From: Pseudoips prasinana
Lineage: Eukaryota; Arthropoda; Insecta; Lepidoptera; Nolidae
Length of the DNA: 64,000 bases
Direction: 5' to 3'
NCBI GenBank assembly: GCA_951640165.1
Contig: OX621255.1
Location: 5,642,001 to 5,706,000 of the forward strand
Shown here: positions 47,724 through 58,803 of the stretch, one piece after another
How the letters are laid out: every line of letters begins with the position of its first letter
Numbering within the stretch: the stretch's first letter is position 1
Program-made: the position numbers and the translations under genes
The notes under the pieces: model-generated
Databases searched by the model: none
Seen by the model: only the letters and a program-made list of their open reading frames with translations
What the model was told of the DNA's origin: nothing

Positions 47724-49689
47724 TATATGATAATGCGGTGTGTATTCTGATGATGAGTAGCTGACCAGTTTTTAATTCTGCCTACAAAATTAATTAGTTA
47801 ATCTTATCAATAAATAGCGTTTATTCGCTCAAAGAGCTGTCCGACTGGGGAAGTACCTCCACCTTACAGAAGACATTCCTTAATAATAACATTAATAATT
47901 TTAATGTTGTGTTTCCGAGTGTGAGTAAGGTCGCCAGACCTCATTGGGGTGGGGGGAAGGGTTATTTCACATCATATTTTTAAATGCGATTTAAAAAAAA
48001 AAGTTATTGTGTTGTATTTTAGTTAATTATATTTATGTTTACATTTATATTATACATGCTTTGTCACAAGACGATACCCATTTGTAATTCTCATATAAGT
48101 GAACTGTAATAGTTCTTTTGAGAATAAATGTTCTTTAAATATATCAAGATTCTCCAAGGCTTGTAGGTTTAGTGCTTAGTGTCCCTGCCTGCTATGCCAG
48201 AAGTCGTGCTTTCGATCCCCAGCCCATGTACACCCCCCAGCACACCAAGCTACCCCAATCTCTAAAAAATCCCTAGTAAGTTTTCGTTTCACTCTTGAAA
48301 GGCGCAGCGATTTACAAATTATGTCTTAGTATCTCAGCTGTACCACATTTGTTACATATTAAATCATTAATAACTGTAGTAAATTGAATTAAATGCAACC
48401 AGAATGTTCATCTCTACAAATTAAATTAAATTGAATGAAAAAATAAGCAAATCGTTATGCGTATAACGTAACGTCATAGACGTATTTAGTGATGGGATGG
48501 ACTGCTACGATGGGTAGTCGATATTTTTGTATAATAAAAAACGTATTTTGTGCATAGGTAATTGTTTATTGTTAAAATGCAATATTGCCTATAATTATAC
48601 AACAGAACATTATGGTAAGGAAAAAAATGCATTGAATTAGTCTGAACTCGTATCAATCCTGACTCTGAATTGTCACTTAATTCATCATCATCACTCTATT
48701 ATATTGTCAATATGGATGTCACGATCCCAATCAGACATGATGTCCCTTTTACAATATCATAGAGAACTTATTAGATTTATGCTGCGAGTATCGTTAGCAA
48801 TAAAAATATATTGCACATCCCTAGTAATGTGGTACTTATAGATGTCAACGTCGAATAAGCAACTGTCACCCGCACCATGCTACAACGCAAAAAGTATAAT
48901 TGAAAGTGAACCTTATGCTTTTATTGATAAAGTTGAAAATGTAAAAAAGAAATTTGAGAGATTGGGGTAGCTGGATGTGCTGTCGTCTGAACATATAATA
49001 TTGAAATTTAATAATATGATTTTAGGGCTGTCCATTTGTAACATATTTCCGCTTGGTTGCTGAATATTTTTTGTAGGAGTGATTTTGAAAAGGGGACGGA
49101 AAGTGTTACAGGAAACCGGGGAAGTGCGCCTGCACTTATATATTTTATTTGACCAATGAGCGCGCGCGGTGGGGATAAATCGCTGTGAGATGATGCCAAC
49201 CTATATTGGAGGAGGTACTGTCGGCTATCGTTTTAAAAAGTCATAATTGTTAGTAAAACTTAGTCTAGGTGTTAGTAATAAAATATAATAGTTATTTGCA
49301 TTCTGCCGCTACGACATGCATGTCGCAGCATCTTCTTATAAACGGAAAGTCTATCATGTCCGCAATCATAAATAATTGAATAAATTGGCTTCACATATCT
49401 TTCATCTCTATTTTATTACGGAATATTGTAAGGCTCGTTTTTAGATGCTTTTTTCATGTAAGAAGTAGTGGCAAAAATCGCATTCATCGTGCAGACGCCC
49501 TTAACACTTGTCTCTAAGTAATATAAGGGTAAAAAGTAAAGTTAAAATTAAACAATCTATTGTACGCAGATTTCCTTGTAATGTTGGTGATTTTTAATAC
49601 CGATAGGAAATTATATTTGATATATTGATATGAAAAAAAAAATAATTATACTTATTCATCACTTGGTTATTCAAATATACTTGTATACT
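47724..49689. other. AT-rich intergenic DNA downstream of CYP-B
   Basis: Contains the partial M1 pieces and a tRNA-like head at 48170-48230; otherwise no gene. Confidence 0.35.
48888..48990. mobile_element. MITE M1, left end missing
   Basis: TTGAAAGTGAACCTTATGCT to GGATGTGCTGTCGTCTGA. A detached left-end fragment may lie at 48229-48256. Confidence 0.65.
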
Positions 49690-49801
49690 CGGCTACATAT
49701 CAAGCTATAAGTTTTTAGTATAAGCTGATCTCGCGTTGTATGGGATTGCCATAGAATGATTGGTCAGCTTATATTGGGATCTATAGCTTGATATGTAGCC
49801 G
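49690..49801. repeat. Hairpin downstream of CYP-B
   Basis: CGGCTACATATCAAGCTATA (49690) pairs with 49782-49801, and an inner pair (ATAAGCTGATC / GGTCAGCTTAT) extends the stem. It lies ~100 nt beyond the candidate CYP-B polyadenylation signal. Confidence 0.65.
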
Positions 49802-49893
49802 CGTGTACTTGTCAGAGCTAAATTAAATTATATAATTAAATTACAAAATATATAAATGATATAATAATTAAATATCAAATAAATGGAATGATT

Positions 49894-49899
49894 TTTATT
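49894..49899 (-). terminator. CYP-B candidate polyadenylation signal
   Basis: AATAAA on the - strand about 170 nt after the CYP-B stop codon; the first canonical signal found downstream. Confidence 0.5.
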
Positions 49900-50065
49900 C
49901 ATCACTTGGGTATTTAAATACACTTGCACTTGTCAGAATAACAATGTAGCTCTAGCTTACAGTTTTAAATAATAAATAAATAACTGGCTTCAGACCAATG
50001 GGCGAAGGTTTAATATGCACATAAATCTCATTGAGAAAAATGAGATGAAAAATATACTTGCACAC

Positions 50066-50280
50066 TTAAACGCTCTTTTGAACCTCAGCAGGTTTCAGCA
50101 CTCGTTGCTCCCAGCCCTCTCTCTGCACGAACTTCAGTCTGATACCCCCTTTAGGCTGTGTGACAAGGGCGCTAGGATTGAACTCTAATTCCGTTTCCAT
50201 CCCATCAGCTAACTCCACCTTGTACTTCTTCAATACCGTTATCAGCGCCGGCATCAGCTGCATCCGAGCAAATCTCATAC
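50066..50280 (-). CDS. Cytochrome P450 CYP-B, exon 2 (C-terminus)
   Basis: The acceptor TTTCTAG ends at 50281; GT plus the G of exon 1 restores Gly458, then MRFARMQLMPALITVLKKY continues helix L. The exon adds 70 residues to the stop, with the conserved GGIRLKFVQREGW segment and a slightly longer tail (EVQKSV) than CYP-A. The intron position and phase match CYP-A exactly. It is separated from exon 1 by 6.5 kb of repeats. Confidence 0.93.
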
Positions 50281-50367
50281 CTAGAAAAAAACACGGTACA
50301 ATAAAACTATCATGTTTAAATTTTTTATCATCATGTACGCCGAATTATAATAGAGGTATTATAATCC

Positions 50368-51045
50368 TGCATGAATATTACTAAGAGGTCGGGTCAACAT
50401 ATAGGCTACACCGATCACCGTAGCCTAGTTGGTAGTGCTCCTGCCTACGAAGCTGGTGGTCCTGGGTTCGAATCCCGGTAAGTGCAAATATTTGTGTGAT
50501 GAGCACGAATATTTGTTTCTGAGTAATGGACGTTTTCTATGTATTTAAGTATTTATCTATCTATATAAGTATTTATATCGTCGCGTAGTACCCATAGTAC
50601 AAGCTTTGCTTAGTTTGGGGCTAGGATGATCTGTGTGACATTGTCCCTAGATATTATATTATAGATATTATTATTACATATTATCACGCTACGGGGGAGG
50701 AGCTGTAATCTATACATATACATACATATAAATAAAATTGAAGTGTCTGTTTGTAATATTGAAATAACCGATTTTTACTTCATGTATATGAATATATATA
50801 CGGTACATACTCGAAAATAACATTTTTTACAATTTTTGTCTGTCTGTTTGTTTTTGAAGGGACTTTTATTGGCAGGTAGCTGATGTAATAAGGAGTAACT
50901 TAGGCTACTTTTATTCTAGAAAAGTCTTTTTATATTTTTAAAAACAAAAGTAAATCAAAATAAACTAATTAACACGCGGACGAAGTCGCGGGCACAGCTA
51001 GTAAGTAATAAAATTTAACACGGGTAAAACCTCGGGGCACAGCTA
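50368..51045 (+). mobile_element. Helitron-like element broken by a SINE and a second Helitron
   Basis: Pieces of the CCGCGGGGCACAGCTA family (about 50368-50412, 50676-50707, 51002-51045) are separated by the SINE-A at 50413 and by a ~290-bp Helitron-like element (about 50708-51001, ending GCGGGCACAGCTAG). Confidence 0.65.
50413..50655 (+). mobile_element. SINE-A (tRNA-derived), in the CYP-B intron
   Basis: TAGCCTAGTTGGTAGTG and GGTTCGAATCCCG at tRNA-like spacing, then the SINE-A body ending GTGTGACATTGTCC. It is inserted inside an older Helitron-like element. Confidence 0.8.
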
Positions 51046-51059
51046 TCCTTAGCTAACCA

Positions 51060-51445
51060 TCTGATCCCACACTTATTTTACAATGGCAACCAGACTACAT
51101 ATACTACTCTTCTTTTGTAAATACATACTTATATAGAGAATTACACCCAGACTCAGGACAAACAGACATAAACTTAAACGGCACTTCGAAAACGAATAAC
51201 TTAATTATCCCTTTGTACAATTGTTCCTTATCTCGCGACTCCTTAACTATAGAAAAATCTTAGTTAAATCAAGATTAAACATAGTTAAGTAAAAAATATT
51301 GTATCCATGAATTATGAAATAAACAGATTTTTATTATTACTTATTATTAATATTATTACATGTTCATGCACACAAATATCTGTCCTGGTGGTACGAATAT
51401 CGAATCCACGACCAGTGGCGAGGATCTGCCAACCACGCCAACTGC
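51060..51445 (-). mobile_element. SINE-B split by a LINE tail, in the CYP-B intron
   Basis: The body (51060-51172) and head (51355-51445) flank ~180 bp ending GAAATAAACAGATTTTTATT, which resembles the tail of the LINE fragment at 5102-5530. Confidence 0.65.
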
Positions 51446-51562
51446 CACTGGTGCCAAGTTTCCACAATGGAGATGTCTCCATCATTTGGAGGGATATACC
51501 ATAATCGCCACGTTTGGCAGACGGGTGGCGATCGCAGTATTTTATTTTATTCATATCAATAA

Positions 51563-51857
51563 CTAGCTGTGCGGTTTTACCCGCGTTAAACTATATAATT
51601 TATCATAGCTCCTCCCCCGTAGGCGATAGATAGCGTGATAATATGTAGCCTATATGTTGACCCGACCTCTTAGTAATATTCATGTGAAATTTGAAATAAA
51701 TCCATTCAGTACTTTTTGAGTTACCCCGGGGATACATACAGACAATTCTAAATATATTTTTGGCTTCGATATCGAATGCAGATGAAACCCCAATTATCCA
51801 TTAAAAAATATTCAATGTACAGTTTTGACATTCCTCCGATTTTATTATATGTATAGA
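51563..51857 (-). mobile_element. Helitron-like element (CCGCGGGGCACAGCTAG family)
   Basis: Complement of the 24890 copy; the 3' end is slightly shortened (ACCGCACAGCTAG). Confidence 0.65.
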
Positions 51858-51998
51858 TATAGATTAGAAGCGATAATTCATGTAAGTTGTTAAATTAAGC
51901 GTATTTGATATGTCTTTAAAAAAAACCTATTTCTATGCCGATACATGATAATAATATACAAATATGTATTTATAAATATATAAGTAAATTTACCAGAG

Positions 51999-52138
51999 TA
52001 CAGAGGCCAGCACGTCAACCTACCCCAATCTCTCAACTTTACCCAATTGAAAGCGATCCTTATGCTTAAGTGATAAAGTTGAAAATCTATAAAAGAAATT
52101 TGACAGATTGGGGTAGCTGGATGTGCTGGCGTCTGTAC
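51999..52138. mobile_element. MITE M1, in the CYP-B intron
   Basis: Opposite internal orientation: core AAAGTTGAAAATCTATAAAA; ends TACAGAGGCCAGCACGTC / GATGTGCTGGCGTCTGTA. Confidence 0.75.
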
Positions 52139-52269
52139 ATGCTCGACTAGTTTGGGATGGCAGTGTGTTAGTTGTCCTACGATAATAATTTAATGCTTTG
52201 TTGTGGCTATGTCGGCGAATAATGCAATAAAACTAAAACATGAAAGACATTTTTATTGCTGGAAGGCAA

Positions 52270-52445
52270 AGTAAACTTCCTTCTAGCAATGATCTCTAGC
52301 TCCGGTGTTGCGAGGTTTGAGCGGCCTACGCGAGCCGCCCTAGCTTATAGTCACAGCCGCAGCTTTGGATTAGCTGCGCTGCGGCGCGGCGGTGGGTCCT
52401 CCAAACCACCTGCTAATCAACTCGCGGGCCGCCCCACGTTAAATA
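52270..52445. other. GC-rich island, origin unknown
   Basis: GCTGCGCTGCGGCGCGGCGG and flanking CpG-rich sequence in AT-rich intron DNA. The 65-codon ORF over it has no recognisable domain. It may be part of an unrecognised retroelement spanning about 52200-52650. Confidence 0.35.
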
Positions 52446-52649
52446 ACACTTAAGGGGTAGGTTAGAAGAAGAGAAAAAGCGATTCGTTTCCGTCACTAAA
52501 TGTTGTAGCACAACATATTGACTTTAAAAGAATGAATGACTTTTATTTCGGACAACAATACAGATCCATATTTTGTTAATAAAGTGACTTATGAACTAAT
52601 GTTGCTAAGGAAAATTGGTGAGGAGGTATTATAAATTAAGGTGGGTACT

Positions 52650-53747
52650 CTGTCTGTGCAGAACGCAATAAAGCACCCTTACTTTATTACCCTCTGCACA
52701 AACTCTCCAACAATAGGTGAGCTGTAATTATCAGCAACCGTTCTCAAAATGCTGTTGTTACTGACTCTTATTCTCCTTAGGATGGATGCGGTTTTTTGCG
52801 GATGACAGCGTGGAAATATTTTAAATTAGTTAGGAAAGTAACCGGCTATATATTTGTGACAAATTGATATTCTGTAAAATTTTAATTCGGTTTGGTGAAA
52901 TATGGCAAATGAAAAAAGGCCAAAAGAGACTTCGGCCAATAGTAAAGAGTTATTTTCTGAATTGGCGAAATATAGTTCGGTAAAATAATACTTATGACCC
53001 ATGATACTTATATCATCTAAAAATATATCAAATATTATATAAATCAAAAGCGATAGGTCCATAGGCCTCGGTTAAATTAAATTCAAACAATAAAATCGGA
53101 GAAATGCTCATTTCTTTTTTTCATGTAACTGAATTATATTTATAAACAAATTAAGTAACTAACGAAATGATATAACGAAAAATATAATAAATGAGAAAAA
53201 AAATGGTAAAACTGAATATTTATGAAAAAAATCCTTAGAGAATAGTAGAAAAGAAACATATAGTAGTTGAATTTTAAGAAGTATTATAACGTAAAAGTAT
53301 TATAACTTGCGCAAACTAACTAAAGCAAGATTATGCGTAGGTAAATGATATGTACAGTCGTAAGTGACTCCAAATTTATCGCCTGTTATTAGATATGGTC
53401 ATATTGTATCATTATTTAGCTGATGTCTCTTTCTGTATTTAGTTCAGCACCAGCCATAGAGAAATAACACCAGCAAGCACCCTTCATTTTTTTTAATAAA
53501 ATAAAATAAATAAATAAAATAATAAATAAAAAAGGTTTTTATTCACGTAGACTTTAAAAAGCGCTTGTAAATAGTCAGAACATGTTTGTAGTAATATAGT
53601 TGTATACATTATTATTTCTAGTAACATAGATATTTAGGTACATATTGTATGAAAACATTTATAAAATTTATTTTTATAGGAATAATATTTAGCTAGCTCG
53701 TATCAAGTTATTGTCAAGAAATTATGTTTAATTATCTAGTTTAAGTC
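52650..53747. other. AT-rich intron DNA
   Basis: No coding potential; a (AAATA)n stretch near 53500 may be a LINE tail. Confidence 0.35.
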
Positions 53748-54330
53748 TAATATTTTTACTACGTATTATACTCTATGTATACTCAGTGTACTAGTTTGTA
53801 ATATTTTCTTTGGTGTATGGCAAGATGAAATAATGAAATTAAATAATGAAATTAATTCAGCAATTCGGTATCACATACACTTGTTCTTGTCAAGTTCACA
53901 ATGCAGTACATAAACATAGTCGAATACAGTATAAAATTACAAAAAATAATTAGTCCGTCCGTGCGGTCTGTTTTCAATACTCAATACTCAATTCTTTATT
54001 GCATTCCACAATGTATATCTAGGTGGTAGGTACAGGTGGTAATATTTTTACTACGTATTATACTCTATGTATACTCAGTGTACTAGTTTGTAATATTTTC
54101 TTTGGTGTATGGCAAGATGAAATAATGAAATTAAATAATGAAATTAATTCAGCAATTCGGTATCACATACACTTGTTCTTGTCAAGTTCACAATGCAGTA
54201 CATAAACATAGTCGAATACAGTATAAAATTACAAAAAATAATTAGTCCGTCCGTGCGGTCTGTTTTCAATACTCAATACTCAATTCTTTATTGCATTCCA
54301 CAATGTATATCTAGGTGGTAGGTACAGGTG
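53748..54330. repeat. Perfect 291-bp tandem duplication, in the CYP-B intron
   Basis: 53748-54038 and 54040-54330 appear identical base for base, unit TAATATTTTTACTACGTATT to GGTGGTAGGTACAGGTG, with one extra G at the join. Confidence 0.9.
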
Positions 54331-54774
54331 AAAAGTTCATCGTGGACCCTGTCGGGCACAGCAAAGTAGGAGAGAGGAGAGTTTGAGAGAGTTTTATCAG
54401 ATATATTTTCTTAAATCCTAAAATAAATAACAAGTTACTAATCTATTATTTAGAAGTTTAGTTGTACAATATTAAAATTAAAAAATTGAAGGCAATGAGC
54501 ATTTGGCTAGCGCAGAAGGCTCTTAACCAGTAGCTTAAATTAAACGACTAATACCCGAGGCCACCCTTTTGGGGTTCGGGCCACAGCTCAGGGGGCCGCT
54601 GAAGCAAAAGGACAGATGATTGACAGATGTAAGACTCGCGGCACAATATGGCGGCCGATTGTTTATCGAAGTTACCGGGAATACTCTGCACGCCCATTAT
54701 GCATACCCCTTCTAATGAAAATAGTTTCTTGTGTTATTAAAAATTCTTACTAACATCATAAATGCGAAGTAATT

Positions 54775-55140
54775 CTGTCCCTACGTTTTTTTATACAACT
54801 TAGTTTGCAATAAAGCATACGGCCTACCTGATGGTAAGTGGTCACCGTTGCCTATGAATGCTTGCAAGATCAGGGGCATCGTTAGCGCGATTCCTTAGAA
54901 ACCTTACAACTCCCTTTTTGAAGGGCCCCATGCTGTAGTCTCTTGGGAAAACCGTAACAGGGAGTTCATTCCACAACCTCAACGTACGTGGGAGGAAGTT
55001 AATTTTGCCGAACCGTAGGTGATCGAAAAGGTTCGAGAATGTGAGAATAATGTGGCGAGAGGTGCGATGAAAGAAGGTGGCCGTAGGCATCAAATCAAAT
55101 AATTCCTCTGAACACATCCCATTATATATCCTGCGTCTAC
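54775..55140 (-). mobile_element. LINE 3' terminal fragment
   Basis: On the - strand it encodes the C-terminal end of a LINE polyprotein: MCSEELFDLMPTATFFHRTS, then INFLPRTLRLWNELPVTVF, then FKKGVVRFL. It is followed by a 3' UTR that includes GTGACCACTTACCATCAGG. The arrangement F-L-P-R-T-x-R-L-W-N-x-L-P is common in insect LINE ends. Confidence 0.75.
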
Positions 55141-55606
55141 GTCTGTTTGACGGCTTTTAACGCCAAAACTACTGACCCGATTTAAATGAAATTCGGTACA
55201 CCGTTAGTCTGAAAAGCTGAGAAAGGACATAGGCCAGTTTTTAATGTGTAAAAGTAGCCTATGAAAGAAAAAATACTTAAAACCCTTTACAACCCTCTTT
55301 ACCCTTTATAGGCGGGATGAACAGTTGTATGGAAGTAGCATCATTTTGAGAACTAGAAACTTGAAACTTATTTTTTAGGGTGTTGATTCAATATAAATAA
55401 ATATGACATTTAAAGCTTGTCTAATTGGGTAAAAATTATTGGTGTAAAATAATAGGGAATAGGGAATAAAAGTTAGTGTGGAAATATATATGGTTTATGT
55501 GAATGTTTTATAGATTTGCGACAAGAGGCAAAATATTTGAGATACTCTGATGTACCATTTACGGAGTCATTACACAATATGCGGGCTAAGTCGCGGGCAC
55601 AGGTAG
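55141..55606 (+). mobile_element. Helitron-like or related element
   Basis: GTCTGTTTGACGGCTTTTAA through GCGGGCTAAGTCGCGGGCAC and AGGTAG. Composition and 3' end match the other Helitron-like copies; the 5' end is uncertain. Confidence 0.45.
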
Positions 55607-55841
55607 TATAACATAAAATACAACCAGGTACTAAACCCTGGCTTTATAAATAATTAATTAATTTTAATAACTTGTTTAAATAAATCGCTATTTGTTTATA
55701 ATAAAACTGATAAATTGTTGAGTAGTAGTAGTTATGTCCATATCAAACGTAGGTATTTAAAAAATAAACCAAAACAGGTAGTGTTGAAATTAATATAGCG
55801 TTGTTGATAATGGACGCAATTTTAAATATAAATATTTATAA

Positions 55842-56154
55842 TCTATACATAGTTATAATAAAATCGTAGGAAAGTCAAAACTGTACGATGAATGTTTTTT
55901 TTAAAGGATAGTTGGGGCGTGATCTACAATATATATCGAAGCCAAAAATATAGTTTTTAGAAATTTTGTCTGTTTGTCTGTATGTATGTCCGGGCTAAAC
56001 TCAAAAGTACTGCATGGATTAATTCAAATTTTGCATGAATATTACTAAGAGGTCGGGTCAAGATATAGGCTACATATTATCACGCTATCACCCACGGGCG
56101 AGGAGCTGTAATAATTTATAAAATTTAACGCGGGTAAAACCGCGGGGCACAGCC
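55842..56154 (+). mobile_element. Helitron-like element (CCGCGGGGCACAGCTAG family)
   Basis: TCTATACATAGTTATAATAA to ACCGCGGGGCACAGCCA; the terminal CTAG is mutated. Confidence 0.65.
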
Positions 56155-56449
56155 AATAATAAATATCTTGGGACAACTAATACGCTGTAAACTGATCCCA
56201 ATCTAGACAGAGCCTATACTATGGCAACAAGACACTATTAATACTGAGAATCATACATAAGTGTATATTTTTTCAAAATCAATAATCTTGCTCATCACAT
56301 AAAGATTTGTCCTTGGTGGGGATAGAACAATCAAGGTCAATAAATCAACTAGGTCCAACAGACCAGTCAGGAATTAAAATAATATCTTTTTACGTATAAA
56401 ATAGGTCAGTAAACAATGGCACTTAGTATAAAGTTAGGTACTTACTTAT

Positions 56450-56660
56450 CGTATGGGCAGTGGTAACCCTAATGTCAGAGTTATTCAGGCCGCCCAGCAG
56501 GTCTCTGAGATGGCTTAACGACTGTAGCCTAATGTCTACAACCGGGACCGACAGCGTAACGTGCCCTCGGAAGCACGGATACGCTCAGAAATTAAACTAC
56601 TTTGGTGGTCACCCATCTATGGACTGATCACTTACTAGAGCCGATCGCTTACTCCGTAAT
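56450..56660 (-). mobile_element. SINE-D (5S rRNA-like), in the CYP-B intron
   Basis: Same body; 5S-like C-box region (GATCAGTCCATAGATGGGTG) at about 56604-56632. It lies ~100 bp inside the intron from the CYP-B donor. Confidence 0.65.
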
Positions 56661-56778
56661 CAGTTTGAATAAGTTCATGGGGAGCACAGTAGTTTTACCG
56701 CACTTTGGTTATAAGTTAGGAGCTCAGACATCGTCCTCATCGTTCCGGGTAGTGTCAGTCATAAATAATAAAACTTAC

Positions 56779-58150
56779 CAATACAAATCCGTGGCCCCTC
56801 ACCAAACGGCATGTACGTACACTGTTTGACATTTCGTTTTTCCTCACCATAAAACCTTTCCGGCCGGTACTCCCTCGGATCCGGGAAAAACTTAGGGTTG
56901 TGGTGCATATGGTAAACAGGCAAGTGGACACGTAGACCCTTCTCAAGTTTAAGACCGGTCGGAAACGTATAATCTTCTGACACCTCCCTTGTGAGAACAC
57001 TCAATACAGGATACAGGCGTAAAGCTTCATCGATACATGCTTCCACAAAAGGAAGCTCTGTCACACATTCATATTTCACTATGTTATCATGTTCTCGAAG
57101 ATATGCGTCGACTTCTGATATCGCGCGTTCTTGAGCCTTAGGATTTTTTGCTAGCTCAAATAGAGTAAAACTCAATGATGTCGAAGACGTCTCGTAGCCC
57201 GCAGCGAAAAGCATTACACACTGCCCTACCAGTAAACTTTCATCAACATTTATATCCACCTTCTTTTGCAAACCTGTTTTCGTAATGGTATCTCCAGTTA
57301 TCGATTTATTATTCTTAAGTCTTAGCACTAGATCTACAAAATCATGTCTTAGCGTGGGAGTATTCTGCCGTAATTTGAAAACCTTAGTCAAAAAATCAGA
57401 AAAAAAGTTCTCAATTTGTTTTGGAAACATTCGACATCCCATAGCGTAGAAAATCGATGGCCATATAGAGCGTGCAATATTTTGGAAGCCTCTAAAATTT
57501 TTTGTTTGAAATATTGCTTCACCTATATTTTTAAATGGATTATTTTCATTTTTTTCCAAAGTGTTTGTTTCAACACCGAATACAGAAGTGCTGAAGCAAT
57601 CCATAGTGTACCTCGCCATGACACTTCTCACTTCAATTTCGTTAGACACTTTTATTTCTTCATCTAGTACATTTTCAAATGTCCGTGAGCACTTTTCAAT
57701 TAAATGAAACATATTCTTCATCTTGGCGGAAGAAAATAGCGGAGTCAGGTTTTGTCGTAGCACCTTCCACCTATCACCGTATGTGAAAAATAGATTTTGC
57801 GTTAGGGGCTCCTTGTGTGTATGTTTAGAAATTTCCCTGCCACTGAAGTAGAAGAAATCCTTGGTCATTACTAGCTTGATGAGATCTGGGTCTTGAATGA
57901 TAAGCGCGGGCTCGGTACCGTAGTAGGCTCCGACGTAGGGTGCATCAGGAAAAGTTTCGCAGAGCTTCTGTGTGAGCTGCCCGATATATTTCTTTAATAG
58001 TATATATTCGGAGAAGTTGCCCAATATAGGGATAGGTTTTAAATGAGGAACGTTCTTTTTCTCCCAATAGTGAAATTTTCTTATAGAAATGAGGTAGATT
58101 GTGTAGCAAATCAGTAACAACAGAGTGAGAAATAACAATAGAGGAAACAT
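56779..58150 (-). CDS. Cytochrome P450 (CYP3 clan), gene CYP-B, exon 1
   Basis: Exon 1 of the paralogue encodes residues 1-457 of 528. It begins with a strong leucine-rich ER anchor (MFPLLLFLTLLLLICY). Signature motifs: W128xxxR132 in helix C, AGYETS at 317-322 in helix I, E375xxR378 in helix K, PERF before the heme loop, and PFGEGPRICIG with thiolate C456. The frame is open a further 34 codons upstream, but the ATG at 58150 starts directly at the anchor and gives an exon of exactly the same length as CYP-A (1372 nt), so it is preferred. The donor GTAAGT is at 56778-56773. Expected role: oxidation of lipophilic xenobiotics or endogenous compounds at the ER. It is convergent with CYP-A, so the pair probably arose by an inverted duplication or a later inversion. 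No disabling change was seen. The family number is not assignable without a search. Confidence 0.95.
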
Positions 58151-58168
58151 GTTAGCACGTTTATGTTC

Positions 58169-58207
58169 TGATAATGCTGGCCTCCGTAGAATGTAGCTGT
58201 TTATATA
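58169..58207 (-). promoter_or_regulatory. CYP-B candidate core promoter
   Basis: On the - strand, TATATAAA spans 58207-58200 and an initiator-like TCAG lies at 58171-58168, 36-38 nt downstream. That is slightly longer than the ideal TATA-to-start spacing. If the TCAG is used, the 5' UTR is only about 19 nt; a start a few bases upstream is equally possible. Confidence 0.45.
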
Positions 58208-58260
58208 CAAGTTCACGGATTCATCGCCCAAAACCTGTATAATTAATGACAAAAACTGGA

Positions 58261-58803
58261 AAGTTTAGATTTTTTTAGCCATTTGTGTATTAATGAACTC
58301 ATTGGAAAGGTTATTATGATAATATTTTTTGTATCAAGGGCGAATAATAAATAACACTGTGTAATAGATTTTTTACACTAGCAATACGAAAAAAACAAAC
58401 CTTTAATAGATAATCCGCAGCTTTCTCTAGCTACCTAGGTGGAATACCAAGAAAGGAAATGTGAGAAAATACTTTTTTCTTATTTCTTTGGTTTAGCTTG
58501 TGGTTTTTTATGAGACTAATACACAGTACTAATAGCATATATACCATATACACGTGCCTTCATGTTCTATTTTCCTTTTAGAATTTCTTTCAGACACCAA
58601 AACTTATTCCATTTTGTTTTAATATGATATTTATTCTTCTTTATCCCTAGAAAGTCGGGAAAATCTATGTACCTACAAAGAAGGCGACCGGTCAAATGAC
58701 TCCTCCAATGTATTATTTTTTTTTATTTTACCTGTTAAAAATGGAACTATAGTAATAAAACAGGGTTCAATGTATGATTAATTATAATATTTATACACAT
58801 ATT
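58261..58803. other. Upstream region of CYP-B
   Basis: AT-rich, not matching the recognised repeats; likely 5' flank. No specific regulatory motif identified. Confidence 0.35.

Larger units (their letters stand above)
50281..56778 (-). other. CYP-B intron, 6,498 bp, transposon-filled
   Basis: It is bounded by GTAAGT (56778) and CTAG (50281) on the - strand. Contents include a nested SINE-A/Helitron cluster, a SINE-B split by a LINE tail, further Helitrons, a MITE, a GC-rich island, a perfect tandem duplication, a LINE end and a 5S-like SINE. No extra P450 exon was seen. Confidence 0.85.

Noticed and set aside
50413..50490. Possible tRNA gene (and similar sites at 24390, 60210, 63570)
   Set aside because: A- and B-boxes are present, but each is followed by the same SINE body and no proper acceptor stem is seen, so these are SINE heads.
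58151..58252. 34-codon N-terminal extension of CYP-B
   Set aside because: It is hydrophilic, precedes the ER anchor, and would overlap the candidate TATA box and initiator.
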